Notes: generated from the sequence alone by a model not told the origin. A stretch of 22,585 nucleotides of DNA from UBA3064 sp016868095 (GCA_041175665.1 JBEDEM010000054.1:1-22585), one strand, 5' to 3'; positions 1 through 7,605 are shown, numbered from the stretch's first letter. Numbers and translations: made by a program.

Positions 1-1
1 G

Positions 2-145
2 TTCTTAAAGGCATTTGAAAAGGCATGGGTTGAAGTTGTTGCTGAGCAAAACGCAAAAAGCCCTGAATTTAAGAAAGCTTGGGACTCCTACAGCGCCTTT
101 CGTGCCAATTACAAGATCTGGAAGGATCTTGGCTACCTTCAATAA
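2..145 (+). CDS. TRAP transporter substrate-binding protein, C-terminal end (partial)
   Basis: Only the last 47 codons are inside the window, read in frame 2 from the left edge to a TAA stop. The visible tail is rich in aromatic and charged residues (AFEKAW, SYSAFRANYKIW, DLGYLQ), the usual C-terminal helix of DctP/TakP-type periplasmic binding proteins. These proteins capture an organic acid in the periplasm and hand it to the DctQ-DctM membrane pair. The identification rests mainly on context, because dctQ- and dctM-type genes follow directly on the same strand. The 'SYxAFRxxxxxW' style fits the 2-oxoacid (TakP) and mannitol/chloroaromatic branch better than the C4-dicarboxylate branch, but this is inference. 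The N-terminal part, with its signal peptide and ligand-binding residues, lies outside the window, so the substrate cannot be judged. Confidence 0.75.
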   Translation, partial: FLKAFEKAWVEVVAEQNAKSPEFKKAWDSYSAFRANYKIWKDLGYLQ

Positions 146-205
146 GGCGAGCACCAAGCTGAGTGTGCCGGTTGTTTGAACATTTGTCTGTTTTAATGAC
201 CGCTC

Positions 206-244
206 AAAAATCCGCCCGCATCATTTGCCGGGCGGATTTTTTTT
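206..244 (+). terminator. Intrinsic terminator between the binding-protein and permease genes
   Basis: A GC-rich stem TCCGCCCG / CGGGCGGA with a 10-base loop is flanked by AAAAA on the left and eight T on the right, so the A/T flanks extend the stem to about 13 bp. This is a textbook rho-independent terminator. It lies about 60 bases after the binding-protein stop and about 90 bases before the small permease gene. It is probably leaky and would give more binding protein than permease, a common arrangement in binding-protein-dependent transporters. The rest of 146-331 holds no gene that I can see. Confidence 0.88.
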
Positions 245-331
245 GAAAGATCCTAAATATGCATCGTCGATGACCATTTTCGGCATCAGACGCTGCGGCA
301 GTTTTTTGATGAATTTTGGGGCGAGACAAGG

Positions 332-889
332 ATGCAATTTCTAATTTCACTGGCAGACCGTTTTGAGCGTGTCCTGCAAAAAGTTGCCGAATATGGTGCC
401 TGGGCTTTTATCGCCTGCGTGATCGTAATCACCATCGATGTGGTTACCCGTAAAGCCGGATTTCAGATTCCGGGACTTGGCTCGACCCGACTGCAAGAAC
501 TCGAGTGGCAGTTGCACACCATCTTATTTTGCACCTGGCTCGGCTATGGCTATGTGCGCAACGCCCATGTCAGAATTGACGTGTTTATCGGTGGTCTTGA
601 GGCGCGCAAGAAGATCAAGCTCGAGCTTTTTGGTTGCCTGCTTTTTGCTCTCCCCTATTTGGTGATCGCTACACCCTATGCATTTACCTTCTTTTTGACT
701 TCGTTTTTGCAAGGTGAAAGCTCGGAAGCCCCCAATGGCCTGCCCTACCGATGGATGATCAAGTTTTTTATTTTCGGCGGCTTGGTGATGGTTTGTATGG
801 CAGTGACGACGGTCATTGCACGCTGTGTTGTTGCACTTTTTGGTGATCGTGAGCAGGCTGCCCGTGTTCACCTTCCCTTCGCTAACTGA
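332..889 (+). CDS. TRAP transporter small permease (DctQ family)
   Basis: The 185-residue protein has about four hydrophobic segments (roughly residues 18-38, 60-76, 97-120 and 140-168), the topology of the small TRAP membrane subunit. The stretch LEWQLHTILFCTWLGYGYVR followed by NAHVRIDVF (about residues 57-85) matches the conserved core of the mannitol/chloroaromatic (TakQ-like) branch of DctQ. The protein partners with DctM in the inner membrane to import a solute using a sodium or proton gradient. The start is supported by a GGGGCGAG element about 7 bases upstream of ATG. The large permease gene begins 14 bases after the stop, so the two are surely co-transcribed. The substrate cannot be read from this subunit. 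Confidence 0.88.
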   Translation: MQFLISLADRFERVLQKVAEYGAWAFIACVIVITIDVVTRKAGFQIPGLGSTRLQELEWQLHTILFCTWLGYGYVRNAHVRIDVFIGGLEARKKIKLELFGCLLFALPYLVIATPYAFTFFLTSFLQGESSEAPNGLPYRWMIKFFIFGGLVMVCMAVTTVIARCVVALFGDREQAARVHLPFAN

Positions 890-903
890 TCAAGGAGTCG
901 ACT

Positions 904-2283
904 ATGGATTGGCTTATTGATCATCTCGCGGTAGTGATGTTTTTCGCCCTTATTTTTATTATGTTTTTGGGCTATCCGGTGGCCTACTTGCTCGGTGCGG
1001 TTGGCGTGGCCTTTGGCTTTTTGGGGATGGCTTTTGATGTCTTCAATCTGAATCAGTTTGCTAATCTTTTGCCTCGGATTTGGGGACAGGCAGCCCAAAA
1101 TCCTGTCCTGGTGGCCGTACCCATGTTTGTGTTTATGGGGACCATGCTTGAAAAAAGCGGTGTTGCCGAAGATTTGCTCCACATCTTGCAATTGATGCTG
1201 GCAAGAATCCCAGGCGGTCTGGCTATTGCCGTGACCTTACTTGGTACGATCATGGCAGCGACCACGGGCATTGTGGGTGCATCGGTCATTATGCTCACGC
1301 TCATTGCTTTACCCGTTATGCTTTCTAAAGGGTATAACAAATCCTTGGCCGTCGGCACGATCGCTTCTGCAGGCACGCTGGGTATCTTGATTCCCCCGAG
1401 CATCATGCTCGTGATCATGGGTGATTTGATTGGCCTTCCCGTTGGAACCTTATTCACGGGTGCCATCGCTCCTGGCCTTTTAATGAGCGCGCTTTATGTG
1501 GTCTTTATTATTGTGGCCTGTACCTTTATGCCTTCGCTTGCACCCGCGGTCAGAGGTGCAATGGGTGCATCCGAGGAACGACTGACTGGTTCGATGGTCC
1601 TTAAAGGTTTTATACCACCAGCATTTTTGATCACCCTGGTCTTAGGCTCGATTTTCGCTGGATGGGCAACCCCAACTGAAGCCTCGGGAATCGGAAGTCT
1701 GGGTGCCATTCTCCTTGCTTATGCCAACAAGCGTCTGAGCTTAAAGGTACTCAAGGACGTCATGGCTTCTTCAGCACTCACGAACTCGATGGTGTTTTTT
1801 ATTATCTTCGGTGCGACCCTTTTCTCGTATGTGTTCCGAGCGCTAGGCGGCGATGAGGTGGTGCTTGATATTCTGAAGTCATTGGGCATTGACACGGGTT
1901 GGGAAATGCTGATTTTCGTGATGATTATTGTTTTCATCATGGGCTTTTTCTTCGACTGGATCGAGATCTGCCTGATTGTTGTTCCGATCTTTGCACCGAT
2001 CATGGGCAAGATGGACTTCGGTACCTTTATTCAGGGTAAGGAAGTCATTCTGACCTGGTTCACCATCTTGCTCTCTGTAAATATGCAAACCGCATTCCTG
2101 ACGCCACCTTTCGGTTTTGCACTTTTTTACATGAAGGGCACGGTGCCACCATCTGTCACCATGATGGATATTTACAAGGGCATCGTCCCGTTTGTACTTG
2201 TGCAATTGTTTGCACTTGTGCTGTGCATTATCTTCCCCGACATTGTGCTGTTCCTTCCTCGACATTTCGGCTTTTTGGATTAG
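904..2283 (+). CDS. TRAP transporter large permease (DctM family)
   Basis: The 459-residue protein is almost wholly hydrophobic, with about 12-13 membrane segments. It carries family signatures: PMFVFMGTMLEKSG near residue 75, GTLGILIPPSI near residue 158, and a TPTEASGIG motif near residue 258. DctM is the transport channel of TRAP systems and belongs to the ion transporter superfamily. The start is set by a strong AAGGAG at 892-897, six bases before ATG. The length is somewhat above the 425-430 residues of C4-dicarboxylate DctM and agrees with the TakM/mannitol-chloroaromatic branch, as suggested by the small subunit. A hairpin follows the stop. Family assignment is firm; substrate (2-oxoacid, sugar acid or aromatic acid) is open. 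Confidence 0.93.
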   Translation: MDWLIDHLAVVMFFALIFIMFLGYPVAYLLGAVGVAFGFLGMAFDVFNLNQFANLLPRIWGQAAQNPVLVAVPMFVFMGTMLEKSGVAEDLLHILQLMLARIPGGLAIAVTLLGTIMAATTGIVGASVIMLTLIALPVMLSKGYNKSLAVGTIASAGTLGILIPPSIMLVIMGDLIGLPVGTLFTGAIAPGLLMSALYVVFIIVACTFMPSLAPAVRGAMGASEERLTGSMVLKGFIPPAFLITLVLGSIFAGWATPTEASGIGSLGAILLAYANKRLSLKVLKDVMASSALTNSMVFFIIFGATLFSYVFRALGGDEVVLDILKSLGIDTGWEMLIFVMIIVFIMGFFFDWIEICLIVVPIFAPIMGKMDFGTFIQGKEVILTWFTILLSVNMQTAFLTPPFGFALFYMKGTVPPSVTMMDIYKGIVPFVLVQLFALVLCIIFPDIVLFLPRHFGFLD

Positions 2284-2311
2284 CGCAGGTAAGGCTAATC
2301 GCTGGCCACTT

Positions 2312-2340
2312 GGGGCGGATCAACTTGCTTGATTCGCCCC
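2312..2340. terminator. Hairpin between convergent dctM-type and VWA genes, possible bidirectional terminator
   Basis: GGGGCGGATCAA (2312-2323) pairs with TTGATTCGCCCC (2329-2340), with one G-T wobble and a five-base loop, giving a 12-bp stem. It sits 29 bases after the dctM-type stop and overlaps the last codons and stop of the leftward VWA gene. No T run follows on either strand, so it may act as an mRNA 3' barrier or a weak terminator for both convergent transcripts rather than as a strong intrinsic terminator. Confidence 0.5.
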
Positions 2341-3351
2341 AGTTCCCCGCCCGGTCAGGACAATTCGGGCTCTGCTGATCATGATGGCAACAATCGCAAG
2401 GATCAACATGGCCGAGAGGGCAACAAAGGAAATCTCTGTGCGACGGGTTTCAAGTGAGAGCTTGGATTGCAGCCCCGAGTAAGCGGCTTTTAATTCATCG
2501 GCGCTTGCCGCATAAAAGTACTGCCCGCCGGTAATTTGCGCAACGGCCTTTAGGGTCTCCTGATCAACCTTTACAAAAAACGAATAACCCTCGTAACCGG
2601 GGATCACCCCGTGTTCGGTGCCAAAAGCCACGGTATGAACCTTGATGCCCAGATCCGCCGCGCGCTGCGCGATTTCGATCGGATCAGGACCTGTTGTCCG
2701 CCGACCATCTGAAAGCAGAATAATGGCTGCGTGACGATCACTTGCCGGCGCCGAAGGAGCGGGCCAGTTAACAGCGGACGGGGCATAAATCGCCTGTTCA
2801 AGGTCGATTGCCAAATCAGGGCGCAGAAGACTCAGTGAAAACAATAGGCCGCTACCCGTTGCAGTAGCGCGTTGGAGTTCAAACCGATCAACGGCTGCGA
2901 GCAATGCTTCGCGATCCTCGGTAATTGTTTGCACCACTTGGGCTGTACCTGCGAAGCTGACAATACCGGCGCGAACATCATTGGGCAGCTTTCCGATGAA
3001 GTCTCTGACCGCTGCCTGCGCGGCTTCGATACGACTCGGTTCAACATCACGTGCCAGCATGCTTCGTGAAACATCGATGGCGATGACTAACTTTCTATAA
3101 TCTGTGGGTAAGCTGATTTCAGCGGTTGGCCGTGCCAAAGCGATGAGCCCTAGCCCAAAGATCAGCCAGATCAAGAATGCCGGGATGTGGATACGCCAGG
3201 CATGTCCTGGCACTTGGGCGGCCTTGAGCAAACGCAAGCTTGAAAAATGAATAACTATCTTCTTACGCCGGCGCCATGCCCAAACGTAGAGAAAAAGTGG
3301 AACAGGCAAGCCAAGCAATGCCCACAACATCTCGGGTGCCAACCATCCCAT
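2320..3351 (-). CDS. BatA-like von Willebrand factor A membrane protein
   Basis: The 343-residue protein has the BatA layout: N-terminal membrane segments (about residues 7-26 and 56-74), a cytoplasmic/periplasmic VWA domain, and one C-terminal membrane segment (about 315-333). The metal-ion-dependent adhesion site is complete: DVSRS at residues 93-97, a threonine in the RATATGSG loop (163/165), and the aspartate of LLSDGRRTTG (215). Such proteins are partners of MoxR AAA+ ATPases at the membrane. A longer open frame reaches 3417, but a clean GAGGAG lies six bases before the ATG at 3351 and the protein then begins MGWLAPEM, typical of the family. It is transcribed away from the protease-moxR-DUF58-VWA operon. 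Its stop lies within the shared hairpin. Confidence 0.88.
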   Translation of the reverse strand: MGWLAPEMLWALLGLPVPLFLYVWAWRRRKKIVIHFSSLRLLKAAQVPGHAWRIHIPAFLIWLIFGLGLIALARPTAEISLPTDYRKLVIAIDVSRSMLARDVEPSRIEAAQAAVRDFIGKLPNDVRAGIVSFAGTAQVVQTITEDREALLAAVDRFELQRATATGSGLLFSLSLLRPDLAIDLEQAIYAPSAVNWPAPSAPASDRHAAIILLSDGRRTTGPDPIEIAQRAADLGIKVHTVAFGTEHGVIPGYEGYSFFVKVDQETLKAVAQITGGQYFYAASADELKAAYSGLQSKLSLETRRTEISFVALSAMLILAIVAIMISRARIVLTGRGTGANQAS

Positions 3352-3357
3352 ATGCCA

Positions 3358-3363
3358 CTCCTC
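3358..3363 (-). promoter_or_regulatory. Ribosome binding site fixing the BatA-like start
   Basis: GAGGAG on the minus strand, six bases before ATG at 3351-3349. It decides against the longer reading frame that begins at 3417, which would run through the start of the divergent protease gene. Confidence 0.8.
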
Positions 3364-3373
3364 ATGCTTAATA

Positions 3374-4321
3374 ATGATCATCATGCCAGCAAGCAAAGTA
3401 CCGCAACAAGCCCGCACCCTGAGACTTCGGCGATACCTGGCGAGGCGTCCACTGCTGACGATAGCAGTCCTATGCTTTAGCTCGGTCGCACTTAGTTACC
3501 TGCTCTTTGCAATCTGGCATCAGTGGGGAGATGGCCAACAGCTGCTTTTGCCGCCCCATCTTCGCAGCAGTATGGATCCCAAATCGGGTGCCCGACAGGC
3601 TCCTCTGCATTTTCAGAATCGGGAAAGCTTCGAACGTAGCCTTGCCCAGGGCCTTGAGCGCATCGATTTACCCTCAATGGCCCAGCGAGCGGCCCGGCAG
3701 ATTCTGCCCTCTGTTGTTCATATTCGGCTCGAAGTCAACGGCGATGGCCAACCGAAAGCATCAGGTACAAAGCCCGAACAACGAGGATCAGGTTCAGGGG
3801 TTGTCATCAAAGACGACGGCACCATTCTTAGTAATTTCCATGTCGTTGCTGCGGCCGCCAGCGGCAAATTGATCGTCAGCTTCGCCGACGGAAGCGAGTC
3901 AGAAGCGACAGTGATGCAAGTGATGCCCGATAAAGATCTTGCGGTGCTTCGCCCGAGCAAGATACCCGACGATCTACAAGCTGCAACCATTGTTGGCAGC
4001 GGCAACCTACTGCCCGGCGATCAGGTTGTTGCCGTCGGTTTTCCCTTTGGGATTGGACCTTCGGTAAGCGCTGGCGTGGTCTCAGGTCTTGATCGAGAGT
4101 TTCGCAGCCCCGACGGTACACGCAGCCTGAGTGGCTTGATTCAATTTGATGCTGCAGCGAATCCGGGAAGCTCGGGGGGCCCGCTGGTTAATCATCGGGG
4201 CGAGGTGGTCGGTATCGTTACGGCCATCCTAAACCCTGAAAAATCCAGAACCTTTATCGGTATAGGTTTTGCGACAACCATGGAAAGTGCAGGTGCGGCG
4301 CTTGGTTTGCCGCGGTTTTAG
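3374..4321 (+). CDS. Membrane-anchored trypsin-like serine protease (HtrA/DegP type, no PDZ domain)
   Basis: The 315-residue protein has a positively charged N-terminus (RLRRYLARR) and one hydrophobic segment at about residues 27-48, likely a signal anchor. A chymotrypsin-fold protease domain (about 105-312) follows. The catalytic triad is visible: His156 in ILSNFHVV, Asp188 in PDKDLAVL, and Ser267 in NPGSSGGPLV. The chain ends soon after the protease domain, so the one or two PDZ domains of DegP/DegS are missing. It is expected to face the periplasm. The next gene, moxR, starts 42 bases downstream. The start is uncertain: no ribosome binding site is seen before ATG 3374 or the in-frame ATG at 3383, and the open frame continues upstream into the divergent gene. 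Activity and substrate are unknown. Confidence 0.87.
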   Translation: MIIMPASKVPQQARTLRLRRYLARRPLLTIAVLCFSSVALSYLLFAIWHQWGDGQQLLLPPHLRSSMDPKSGARQAPLHFQNRESFERSLAQGLERIDLPSMAQRAARQILPSVVHIRLEVNGDGQPKASGTKPEQRGSGSGVVIKDDGTILSNFHVVAAAASGKLIVSFADGSESEATVMQVMPDKDLAVLRPSKIPDDLQAATIVGSGNLLPGDQVVAVGFPFGIGPSVSAGVVSGLDREFRSPDGTRSLSGLIQFDAAANPGSSGGPLVNHRGEVVGIVTAILNPEKSRTFIGIGFATTMESAGAALGLPRF

Positions 4322-4363
4322 CAAATTTTTAATTGAACAATGACTGTCCTGGAGTAAGCGGCA

Positions 4364-5377
4364 ATGATTGTGATCCCCTCGATTGATCTGAGCCTTCAGC
4401 AAAACATTGCAGCGCTTGCAAAGCGCATGGAACAAGTCCTTTTCGAAGTCAAACGAGTCATCGTTGGGCAAGACCGATTACTTGAGCGGGTTTTAATTGC
4501 CCTGCTCGCTCGTGGTCATTTGCTGGTTGAGGGCATGCCTGGACTGGCGAAAACCTTGACCATCAATACCCTTGCCCAGGTTCTTCAAGTGCAGTTTAAA
4601 AGAATACAGTTCACACCCGATTTAATGCCCGCCGATCTGCTCGGCTCGCGGGTCTTTCATCCGCGCGATGCTGCGTTCCAAACCCTGCTGGGGCCGGTTT
4701 TTGCCAATCTACTTTTAGCGGACGAAATCAATCGAGCACCGCCGAAGGTCCAAAGTGCCCTACTTGAGGCGATGCAAGAAGGTCAGGTCACCATCGCAGG
4801 GCAAAGTCATCAGCTTCCCAAACCCTTCGTGGTCATGGCCACCCAAAATCCCATCGAGACCGAGGGCACCTATCCGCTGCCTGAAGCACAAGTCGACCGG
4901 TTTATGATGAAGTTAATCATCGATTATCCGAGTGCAGATGAAGAGTTTGTTGTGGTTCAACGGGTGATTGGTATGCCTCAGCAAGCACAAGCCGTCATCA
5001 ACAACGACGAACTGTTACAAATGCAATTACTTTGCAAACAGGTCTATGTCGACCCGAGCCTCATTCGCTATGCCGTTTCGCTCAGTGCTGCCACCCGCAA
5101 GCCGAGCGCATTTGGACTCGCGCAGTTATCACCGCTGCTTATGCACGGCGCCTCGCCTCGGGCCAGTATTTGGATGATAGAGGCAGCACGGGCTCTTGCA
5201 GCGCTGCGGGCTCGAGCTTATGTTTTACCCGATGATGTTAGCGCGGTTGCATCGGATGTTTTGAGGCATCGCATCAGCCTGTCTGATGAAGCGCTCGCCA
5301 CACAGATCGAGACCGAGACCATACTCAATCAAGTGCTTGCTAACATCCCCGCACCCACCAAACCTTTGGGTCTATGA
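4364..5377 (+). CDS. MoxR-family AAA+ ATPase
   Basis: The 337-residue length is usual for MoxR proteins. The Walker A motif is the family variant EGMPGLAKT (residues 56-64), and Walker B is LLLADEINR (116-124), followed by APPKVQSALLEAMQE. Sensor 1 is ATQNP (159-163), and the arginine-finger region EAQVDRF lies at 174-180. MoxR ATPases are cytoplasmic, chaperone-like remodelers that work with VWA-domain partners to mature or activate protein complexes. Here DUF58 and VWA genes follow, with a 4-base ATGA overlap to the DUF58 gene. A GGAG at 4351-4354 precedes the ATG by 9 bases. The specific client is unknown. Confidence 0.95.
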   Translation: MIVIPSIDLSLQQNIAALAKRMEQVLFEVKRVIVGQDRLLERVLIALLARGHLLVEGMPGLAKTLTINTLAQVLQVQFKRIQFTPDLMPADLLGSRVFHPRDAAFQTLLGPVFANLLLADEINRAPPKVQSALLEAMQEGQVTIAGQSHQLPKPFVVMATQNPIETEGTYPLPEAQVDRFMMKLIIDYPSADEEFVVVQRVIGMPQQAQAVINNDELLQMQLLCKQVYVDPSLIRYAVSLSAATRKPSAFGLAQLSPLLMHGASPRASIWMIEAARALAALRARAYVLPDDVSAVASDVLRHRISLSDEALATQIETETILNQVLANIPAPTKPLGL

Positions 5378-6270
5378 GTATTGGACACTTAGCAGCAAGG
5401 CGTCTGCGCTGGCGTTTGCTCAAGCGCATGCCAGGGCTTATTCAGGGTGACTTCATGAGCCTCGCCCGAGGCAGTGGTTTCGACTTGCAGCACATCCAAC
5501 CCTATCAGGAAGGCGACGACGTAAGACGTATCGACTGGCATGCCAGTGCAAGAAGCGATCAATTACAAGTTCGACAAATGCAAGAAGATCGCGAATTTAA
5601 CGCCTGGTTAATACTCGATCTGAGTGCATCGAGTACAGCAGGCCTCGAATCAAGCAGCAAACGCGACCAGATCCTCGCCTTAAGCACTTGTATCATCGAC
5701 AGCCTGCTACAACACGGCAATCGTGTTGGTTTATGGATCGATGATGGCAGGCAGGTTCCCGCCCATCAATTGAAACCAAGTCATGGCCGCAGCCATCGCC
5801 TGCGTCTGCTCGAATGTATTAAAAATCATCAGCCACCCAAGCAAAGTCTTCATATCCATAGCAATCTGGAGCGATTATTCCGGCAGCTTCAGGCTTCCCT
5901 GCGAAGGCGTGCACTTGTTTTAGTGCTTTCCGACTTTATCGATCACAGCGACAACCGTGGCCAAGCCTGGTCCGATGCGCTTGCCAGCTTGCAAAAACGA
6001 CATGACTTGATTGCGATCAAACTTGATGACCCCAGTGAGTGGGAGCTACCCGCACAAGGCCACTTTTTCGCTGAAGATGTAGAGACCGGTGAGCAATTAT
6101 GGATCGATACAGAAAATAAATCTTTCCGCTTGCGATACCAGGCCCTTATCAAGCAAGAACAGGCAAGCACACACGCGCTGCTAAGACGAAGTGGGGCAAG
6201 ACTTCTTCAAATCAGCCACCGGGATGAGGCTTTAAAAAAGCTAAGCCTTTGGATGCGAGCTCAGCGGTGA
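5374..6270 (+). CDS. DUF58-domain protein (VWA-like MoxR partner)
   Basis: The 298-residue protein carries the DUF58 signature GDDVRRIDWHASAR (residues 47-60). A VWA-like strand with a DxSxS arrangement follows (LDLSAS, Asp82, Ser84, Ser86), which suggests a metal-binding von Willebrand fold. DUF58 proteins almost always sit next to moxR and VWA genes and are thought to act as adaptors between the ATPase and membrane partners. No membrane segment is apparent, unlike the longer DUF58 proteins that start with two transmembrane helices, so this one is probably cytoplasmic. Its ATG overlaps the moxR stop (ATGA at 5374-5377), implying translational coupling. Confidence 0.92.
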   Translation: MSIGHLAARRLRWRLLKRMPGLIQGDFMSLARGSGFDLQHIQPYQEGDDVRRIDWHASARSDQLQVRQMQEDREFNAWLILDLSASSTAGLESSSKRDQILALSTCIIDSLLQHGNRVGLWIDDGRQVPAHQLKPSHGRSHRLRLLECIKNHQPPKQSLHIHSNLERLFRQLQASLRRRALVLVLSDFIDHSDNRGQAWSDALASLQKRHDLIAIKLDDPSEWELPAQGHFFAEDVETGEQLWIDTENKSFRLRYQALIKQEQASTHALLRRSGARLLQISHRDEALKKLSLWMRAQR

Positions 6271-6308
6271 ACTCAGCGATGAAGCAAGCTTAGTGATAAA
6301 GCGAACCT

Positions 6309-7368
6309 ATGACTGCGATGCTGCTTGAAATGCTTGAGAGCCTGAACTTGCAATGGCCGATCGTGCTAACTTTCATGGCGTTTCCCATCGGTCTGAGCAT
6401 TTGGCTCACTCGCCATCGAAGCGGGCATTGGCCATCAAATAGCCTGATAGTGAGCGGCCTTGCTGTGATGATTGTCGGCTTATCAAGGCCGATGATGCAA
6501 GGCATCGAACCCACGCCGCTTGATCAGGTGATCTTGGTGATCGATAGCTCGGCGAGTATGCGTGCATCCGATGTGATGCCAAGCCGCATCGACCTAGCCA
6601 AGCAAATTGCAAACGCTTTTATCGAGGCACTGCCCGCTCACGCAAACCTCGGACTTATCAGTATGGCCGCTAACGCCAGTGTCATTCAGGCTCCAACGCG
6701 CCAACGCCATCAACTTGAGCAAGCCCTTGAACGCATCAGCTTGCAACCTGGCAGCGCGCTCGGGAGCGCGATCATACTTGCGACGGCCCAGGCAATACCC
6801 GAGGCAGCGATCGACGTCGAGCGACTCATAACAGGCAGCTCAAGACGCTCCACAGCCTCATCATCATCGCCCTCAACCTCGAGCGAAGCTGGAAGCGAGA
6901 GCAAGCAAGCCTTTAAGCAACCGGAAAGTCCACGATCCCCCGGAAGCAGAGAAAGCTCAGTCATCGTTTTGCTTGCCGATGGCGATAGTAATATCGGGCC
7001 TGCCCCGCTTGAGACGGCCGAGATTGCGCGTCTTTGGGGACTGCGTATTTACAGTATCGGCATTGGCACCCGAGAAGGGGCTGTTTTACGAAGCGATGGC
7101 GTTAGCGCCAGGGTTCGACTCGAAGACAAAACATTGAGGGCGCTTGCATCAAGCACAGCCGCTGAGTACTTTGCCCTCGAAGATAAGGCAGCAGTGAAAC
7201 AGATNNNNNNNNNNNNNNNNNNNNNNNNNNNNNNNNNNNNNNNNNNNNNNNNNNNNNNNNNNNNNNNNNNNNNNNNNNNNNNNNNNNNNNNNNNNNNNNN
7301 NNGCTGGAAGCATGCTGCTCATCGCAGGAGTGCTTATGAATGTTCAACGACATGGAAGGATTTTATGA
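6309..7368 (+). CDS. Second BatA/BatB-like VWA membrane protein, interrupted by an assembly gap
   Basis: The first 298 codons are readable. They encode two N-terminal membrane segments (about residues 17-33 and 45-60) and a VWA domain with DSSAS (Asp79, Ser81, Ser83), the PGSALGSAI loop (around 147-155) and LLADGDS (Asp224). A serine-rich insertion of about 40 residues (176-217) interrupts the domain. The gap at 7205-7302 follows. After it, the frame beginning at 7303 reads AGSMLLIAGVLMNVQ and ends at TGA 7366-7368, which looks like the expected C-terminal membrane helix. That frame differs from the frame before the gap, so the true gap length is probably not 98. The gene lies 38 bases after the DUF58 gene. 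No strong ribosome binding site precedes ATG 6309; ATGs at 6318 and 6330 are alternatives. Confidence 0.82.
7205..7302. other. Assembly gap (98 N)
   Basis: A run of 98 undetermined bases lies inside the second VWA gene. Reading frames on the two sides suggest that the stated size is not exact. Confidence 0.99.
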
Positions 7369-7446
7369 ATGCACTTGCATAAATGTCGCCTGTGGCAAGC
7401 ACGTGAGCCGAGCCCAAACTCAGCAATCACATCGAGCGAGCCAACG

Positions 7447-7490
7447 TGCAGACAGCTACCTAGAGCTAACCATATTGCAGACAGCTACCT
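7447..7490. repeat. Two direct copies of a 15-base sequence ahead of the methyltransferase gene
   Basis: TGCAGACAGCTACCT occurs at 7447-7461 and again at 7476-7490, 29 bases apart start to start. The copies lie in the 237-base stretch 7369-7605 between the VWA gene and the exported methyltransferase gene, where I see no other gene and no convincing sigma-70 promoter. They could be operator half-sites for the methyltransferase gene or a chance or replication-slippage duplication. Confidence 0.55.
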
Positions 7491-7605
7491 GAAGCGATCC
7501 TGCGCAATTGCAGTCATAGAACACCCACAATCTCTTCGGATAATCCAGCCTTGCTTCAAAAGCCGCGCGACAATCCGGCGACAACACTTAACTTCGGAAA
7601 AAACA

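Noticed and set aside
7501..7550. Sigma-70 promoter with TTGCAG and GATAAT ahead of the methyltransferase gene
   Set aside because: The two elements are about 25 bases apart, too far for a normal 16-18 base spacer.
7369..7605. N-terminal extension of the methyltransferase frame back to 7369
   Set aside because: The extension has no domain-like composition, while a canonical signal peptide starts precisely at ATG 7606.
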